Shown here piece after piece: positions 47,752-50,836 of a DNA stretch of 50,836 bases. This stretch comes from Candidatus Nomurabacteria bacterium (GTDB lineage: Bacteria; Patescibacteriota; Minisyncoccia; Phycocordibacterales; UBA9973). The position numbers and the translations under genes were made by a program. The DNA is taken from assembly GCA_026395895.1 (NCBI GenBank), contig JAPLXV010000011.1:1-50836 (forward strand), in the 5' to 3' direction. Under the pieces are notes generated by a model, which ran no database searches, was not told where the DNA came from, and worked only from the letters and a program-made list of their open reading frames with translations. Within the stretch, counting starts at the first letter, position 1. The number at the start of each line of letters is the position of its first letter.

Positions 47752-48171
47752 CTTTTTACTAATCTTTGGTTTCTTGTTTCCATAAAGAGATCTACCTTGT
47801 CTGCGTTTTTCAACTCCTTGGGTATCTAAAACTCCACGCACAATGTGATATCGAACTCCAATCAAATCTTTCACACGTCCTCCGCGAAGCATCACTACAG
47901 AGTGTTCTTGAAGATTATGTCCTTCACCCGGAATATAAGCAGTCACTTCCATGCCGTTGGTTAAACGAACTCTGGCGATTTTTCGGAGAGCGGAGTTTGG
48001 TTTTTTAGGAGTAGTGGTTGAAACTTTAGTGCAAACACCCCGTTTAAATGGTGCAGGAAAAAAGACTGGCCTATTTTTTAGAACATTAAATCCTCGCGCC
48101 AAAGCAACCGTTTTTGATTTAGCGTGTGTCTTAACTCTATTTTTCTTTATTAATTGATTAATTGTTGGCAT
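47749..48171 (-). CDS. rpsL: 30S ribosomal protein S12 (start adjusted to MPTINQLI)
   Basis: [31 protein letters not shown]. Confidence 0.97.
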   Translation of the reverse strand: MPTINQLIKKNRVKTHAKSKTVALARGFNVLKNRPVFFPAPFKRGVCTKVSTTTPKKPNSALRKIARVRLTNGMEVTAYIPGEGHNLQEHSVVMLRGGRVKDLIGVRYHIVRGVLDTQGVEKRRQGRSLYGNKKPKISKK

Positions 48172-48252
48172 ACAATAGTCTTTTTGCAAAACAAAAGAGT
48201 CCGAAGACTCTCCAAATAATCTACTATATATTAAATAAAAATGCAAACTTGA

Positions 48253-48308
48253 CCTCACCCCCTTCCCCTCTCCTTATTAAGGAGAGGGGTGCCAAAGGCG
48301 GGGTGAGG
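48253..48308. repeat. Compound palindrome upstream of rpsL
   Basis: cctcacccc/ggggtgagg plus cccctctcctt/aaggagagggg. Confidence 0.9.
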
Positions 48309-48313
48309 TGAAT

Positions 48314-48925
48314 TTAAATTGCAAGCCCAGTAATAAGCTGAAATAAATAAGACAAAATTGGGAACAAGGAATCAGCGAAAAAAATAATAAAAACAAGAAT
48401 TAAAACCAATGAATATTGTTCTAAAAAGGCGACAACAGAATAAAGAGAATTTGGTAAAAGTGAAAAAAGTATTTTTGAACCATCAAGTGGTGGAATAGGT
48501 ATAAGATTAAATATGGCTAATCCTAAATTAATCAAAACAATTGAAGAAATCACCGAAACAAAACTTGTTGATACTATGCTGTTTAGAGAGAAACGTAAAA
48601 TGAGTCCAAAGAAAATAGCCAAAAAAAGATTCGCTAAAATTCCAGCTGCAGCCACGGCAATGGTTCCCCATTTTCTATTGGTAAGATTATTAGGATTATA
48701 TGGAACTGGTTTTGCCCAACCAAAAAGAAAAGAAGAATGAGTCAAAACAAGAAAGGCTGGTAAAATAATAGAACCAAAAAGATCTAAATGTTTTAGAGGA
48801 TTAAGGGTAAGACGGCCTGCATATAGAGCGGTTTTGTCGCCAAAACGCAAAGCCACAAAACCATGAGAAACTTCATGAATGACTACGGACATTATAAGTA
48901 TGGCGATAAAAAAGATTGTATCCAT
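48314..48925 (-). CDS. Site-2 protease family (M50) membrane metalloprotease
   Basis: VVIHEVSHGFVALRFGDKTA, NLIPIPPLDGSKIL. Confidence 0.92.
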   Translation of the reverse strand: MDTIFFIAILIMSVVIHEVSHGFVALRFGDKTALYAGRLTLNPLKHLDLFGSIILPAFLVLTHSSFLFGWAKPVPYNPNNLTNRKWGTIAVAAAGILANLFLAIFFGLILRFSLNSIVSTSFVSVISSIVLINLGLAIFNLIPIPPLDGSKILFSLLPNSLYSVVAFLEQYSLVLILVFIIFFADSLFPILSYLFQLITGLAI

Positions 48926-48979
48926 AAATTAAAAGGTTGCGAACCTCTTTTTTATATGATAGCATACAGAAACTACATT

Positions 48980-49222
48980 ATGAAAACATGTGCTATATCA
49001 AAAAAAGGTTCAATTGTCGGTGGCGGATATTCAAACAGAACCCGTGCTACTAAATTCAACCCAACCGGCAAAGTTCGAAAATACCCAAATCTTCAAAAAA
49101 AGAAAGTTTTCGTACCTGAATTAAATAAAAGTGTAAATATAGAAATCTCCACTCGTGGTATGCGCACCATGACCAAAAATGGCGTCTACAAAACTCTCAA
49201 AAAAGCTGGATTAATAAAATAA
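48980..49222 (+). CDS. rpmB: 50S ribosomal protein L28 (start adjusted)
   Basis: MKTCAISKKGSIVGGGYSNRTRATKFNPTGKVRKYPNLQKKKVFVPE. Confidence 0.93.
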   Translation: MKTCAISKKGSIVGGGYSNRTRATKFNPTGKVRKYPNLQKKKVFVPELNKSVNIEISTRGMRTMTKNGVYKTLKKAGLIK

Positions 49223-49247
49223 AAATCCCCTGATGGGGATTTTTATT
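49221..49247. terminator. Bidirectional terminator between rpmB and the DEAD-box gene
   Basis: aaaaatcccctgatggggatttttatttt. Confidence 0.85.
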
Positions 49248-50480
49248 TTATACAAATGTGAGTGCTATCCCCTTTTTGCCGGAACGACCGGTACGGCCGA
49301 TGCGATGTACGTAAGTGTCGTAGGTTTGTGGGACATCATAGTTGATAACGTGAGTTACGTCTGGGATATCAAGTCCGCGAGCAGCTACGTCAGTAGCTAT
49401 CAAAATATTTATTTTGTCTTTCTTAAATAAATCGAGAGTACGAATGCGTTCGCGACTTCTTTTATCGCCATGAATACAACCTACTTTAAAGCCCATATGC
49501 GAAAGCTCTTTGGTCAGAGAATCCACGCTATGTTTCATTTCTCGAAAAATCAAAACTTTATTTGAACCTTCTCTTTTTAAAATTTCGTACAGTTTTTCTA
49601 ATTTTTCTTCTTTACTTCTAGTGCGGATTATATCTTGATCGATATTTTTTGCTGTTTCGCCAGAAATGACAGAAACAAACACAGGATCTTTCAAAAACTC
49701 AGTAGTTAATTTTTTAACTTCTGAAGAAAGTGTAGCTGAAAAGAAAAGTGTTTGTCTATTTTCCTTTGGCACCTTTCCAAGAATAAAAACCATGTCGTCG
49801 TGAAATCCCATATCCAACATTCTATCCGCTTCATCAAGGACAACAGAACGGCAAGCGGATAAATCCAAAACTTTTCTCATTATTAAATCTTTGATTCTAC
49901 CGGGTGTGCCAATAACAAAAGACACTCCCCTTTTTATTTCTGTAATTTGTCTCATTATCGGAAGTCCTCCGACACAAGCTACAGAAAAAATTCCTAAACC
50001 AAACCCAAGTGCGCGAAAATCAGAATCTATTTGCAAAGCGAGTTCTCTGGTCGGAGCCATAATTAAAACTTTTTCCCCTCTGTGTTTAGAAATATATTCT
50101 ATCAGAGGTAAAAGAAAGGCCGCAGTTTTTCCCGTGCCAGTATTGGCCATACCAAAAACATCTTTGCCAGCAATGATAGAGGAAATGGCTTGGTCTTGAA
50201 TTGGTCTTGGGTCAATAAATCCTGCTCGTGCAATATTTTTGTGAATTTGTGGATGAAAAGGAAAATCCATAAAAGTATGCTTAGAAACATAAGGTTTTTC
50301 TTCTATGCGCTGACTCTTTTTAATAAAACGAGAAAAATCTATCCGCTCAGAAAAACCCCTCTTTTTAGGTCGATTATTATTTCTTTTAAATTTTTTCGCT
50401 CCACCAAAACTAGGTTTTGATTTAGAACTAAATTTAGGACGTCCAAATTTCTTCGGTCCTGTTATAGGATGTTTATACAT
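49248..50480 (-). CDS. DEAD/DEAH-box RNA helicase (start approximate)
   Basis: GMANTGTGKTAAFLLPL, MAPTRELALQ, VLDEADRMLDMGF, SATLSSE, HRIGRTGRSGKKG. Confidence 0.96.
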   Translation of the reverse strand: MYKHPITGPKKFGRPKFSSKSKPSFGGAKKFKRNNNRPKKRGFSERIDFSRFIKKSQRIEEKPYVSKHTFMDFPFHPQIHKNIARAGFIDPRPIQDQAISSIIAGKDVFGMANTGTGKTAAFLLPLIEYISKHRGEKVLIMAPTRELALQIDSDFRALGFGLGIFSVACVGGLPIMRQITEIKRGVSFVIGTPGRIKDLIMRKVLDLSACRSVVLDEADRMLDMGFHDDMVFILGKVPKENRQTLFFSATLSSEVKKLTTEFLKDPVFVSVISGETAKNIDQDIIRTRSKEEKLEKLYEILKREGSNKVLIFREMKHSVDSLTKELSHMGFKVGCIHGDKRSRERIRTLDLFKKDKINILIATDVAARGLDIPDVTHVINYDVPQTYDTYVHRIGRTGRSGKKGIALTFV

Positions 50481-50591
50481 ATATGGGTCACCCCCAATAT
50501 GTAGTAGTTGAGAATGATGTTTAAAGAATAGCATTTCTACTTTATTTTGTCAAATTTGTTTCGTCTCTTGTAAAAGTTATAATGAGGTGAC

Positions 50592-50836
50592 ATGAAAGCC
50601 TATTTAGATATTGTAAAAAATGTTCTGGAAAATGGGGAGAAGAAAACCGATCGCACTGGCACAGGTACTTTGACTGTAGCTGGAGCAATTTTCAAACATG
50701 ATATGAAAAATGGTTTTCCATTACTAACTACAAAAAAAGTACCATTTCGCCTTGTTGCTTCTGAATTAGAATTTTTTATTAAAGGCGTTACAGATAAAAA
50801 ATGGCTCCAAGATAGAAATAATCATATTTGGGACGA
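50592..50836 (+). CDS. thyA: Thymidylate synthase, N-terminal part (runs off window)
   Basis: MKAYLDIVKNVLENGEKKTDRTGTGTLTVAGAIFKHDMKNGFPLLTTKKVPFRLVASELEFFIKGVTDKKWLQDRNNHIWD. Confidence 0.95.
   Translation, partial: MKAYLDIVKNVLENGEKKTDRTGTGTLTVAGAIFKHDMKNGFPLLTTKKVPFRLVASELEFFIKGVTDKKWLQDRNNHIWD

Overview
AT-rich bacterial window whose gene content and ribosomal-operon architecture (no uL30/rpmD between S5 and L15, compact genes) suggest a Patescibacteria/CPR (Parcubacteria-like) genome. This placement is an inference. Left part (1-10.1 kb) is accessory DNA: a truncated serine recombinase, then a tight co-directional cassette (small ORF, GHKL ATPase, hypothetical protein, RNAP alpha-CTD-repeat/sigma-region-4/Cys-pair fusion protein, OLD-type ATPase-TOPRIM nuclease), a wHTH protein, a dense hairpin cluster and an IS110-family element with a candidate bridge RNA. 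About 8.5 kb of this is bracketed by ~205-bp near-identical inverted repeats. The rest is mostly core: recG, a Cas2/PaaX-like regulator, a Pif1-like helicase, tRNA-Ile(UAU), ftsH, ssrA/smpB, a split phosphomutase, infC-rpmI-rplT, a nucleotide-kinase region, secY and the spc/S10/str ribosomal clusters, rpmB, a DEAD-box helicase and the start of thyA. The best candidates for undescribed biology are: (i) the GHKL/alpha-CTD-sigma4/OLD cassette; (ii) a DGR-target-like gene inserted in the ribosomal operon between L5 and S14, with a duplicated L5 3' fragment at the other end; (iii) a family of palindromic repeats that also sit in frame inside coding genes (recG, Pif1 helicase, L22 tail) and possibly in tmRNA; (iv) the IS110 candidate bridge RNA. 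No searches or folding programs were run; all calls come from reading the sequence and the supplied ORFs.
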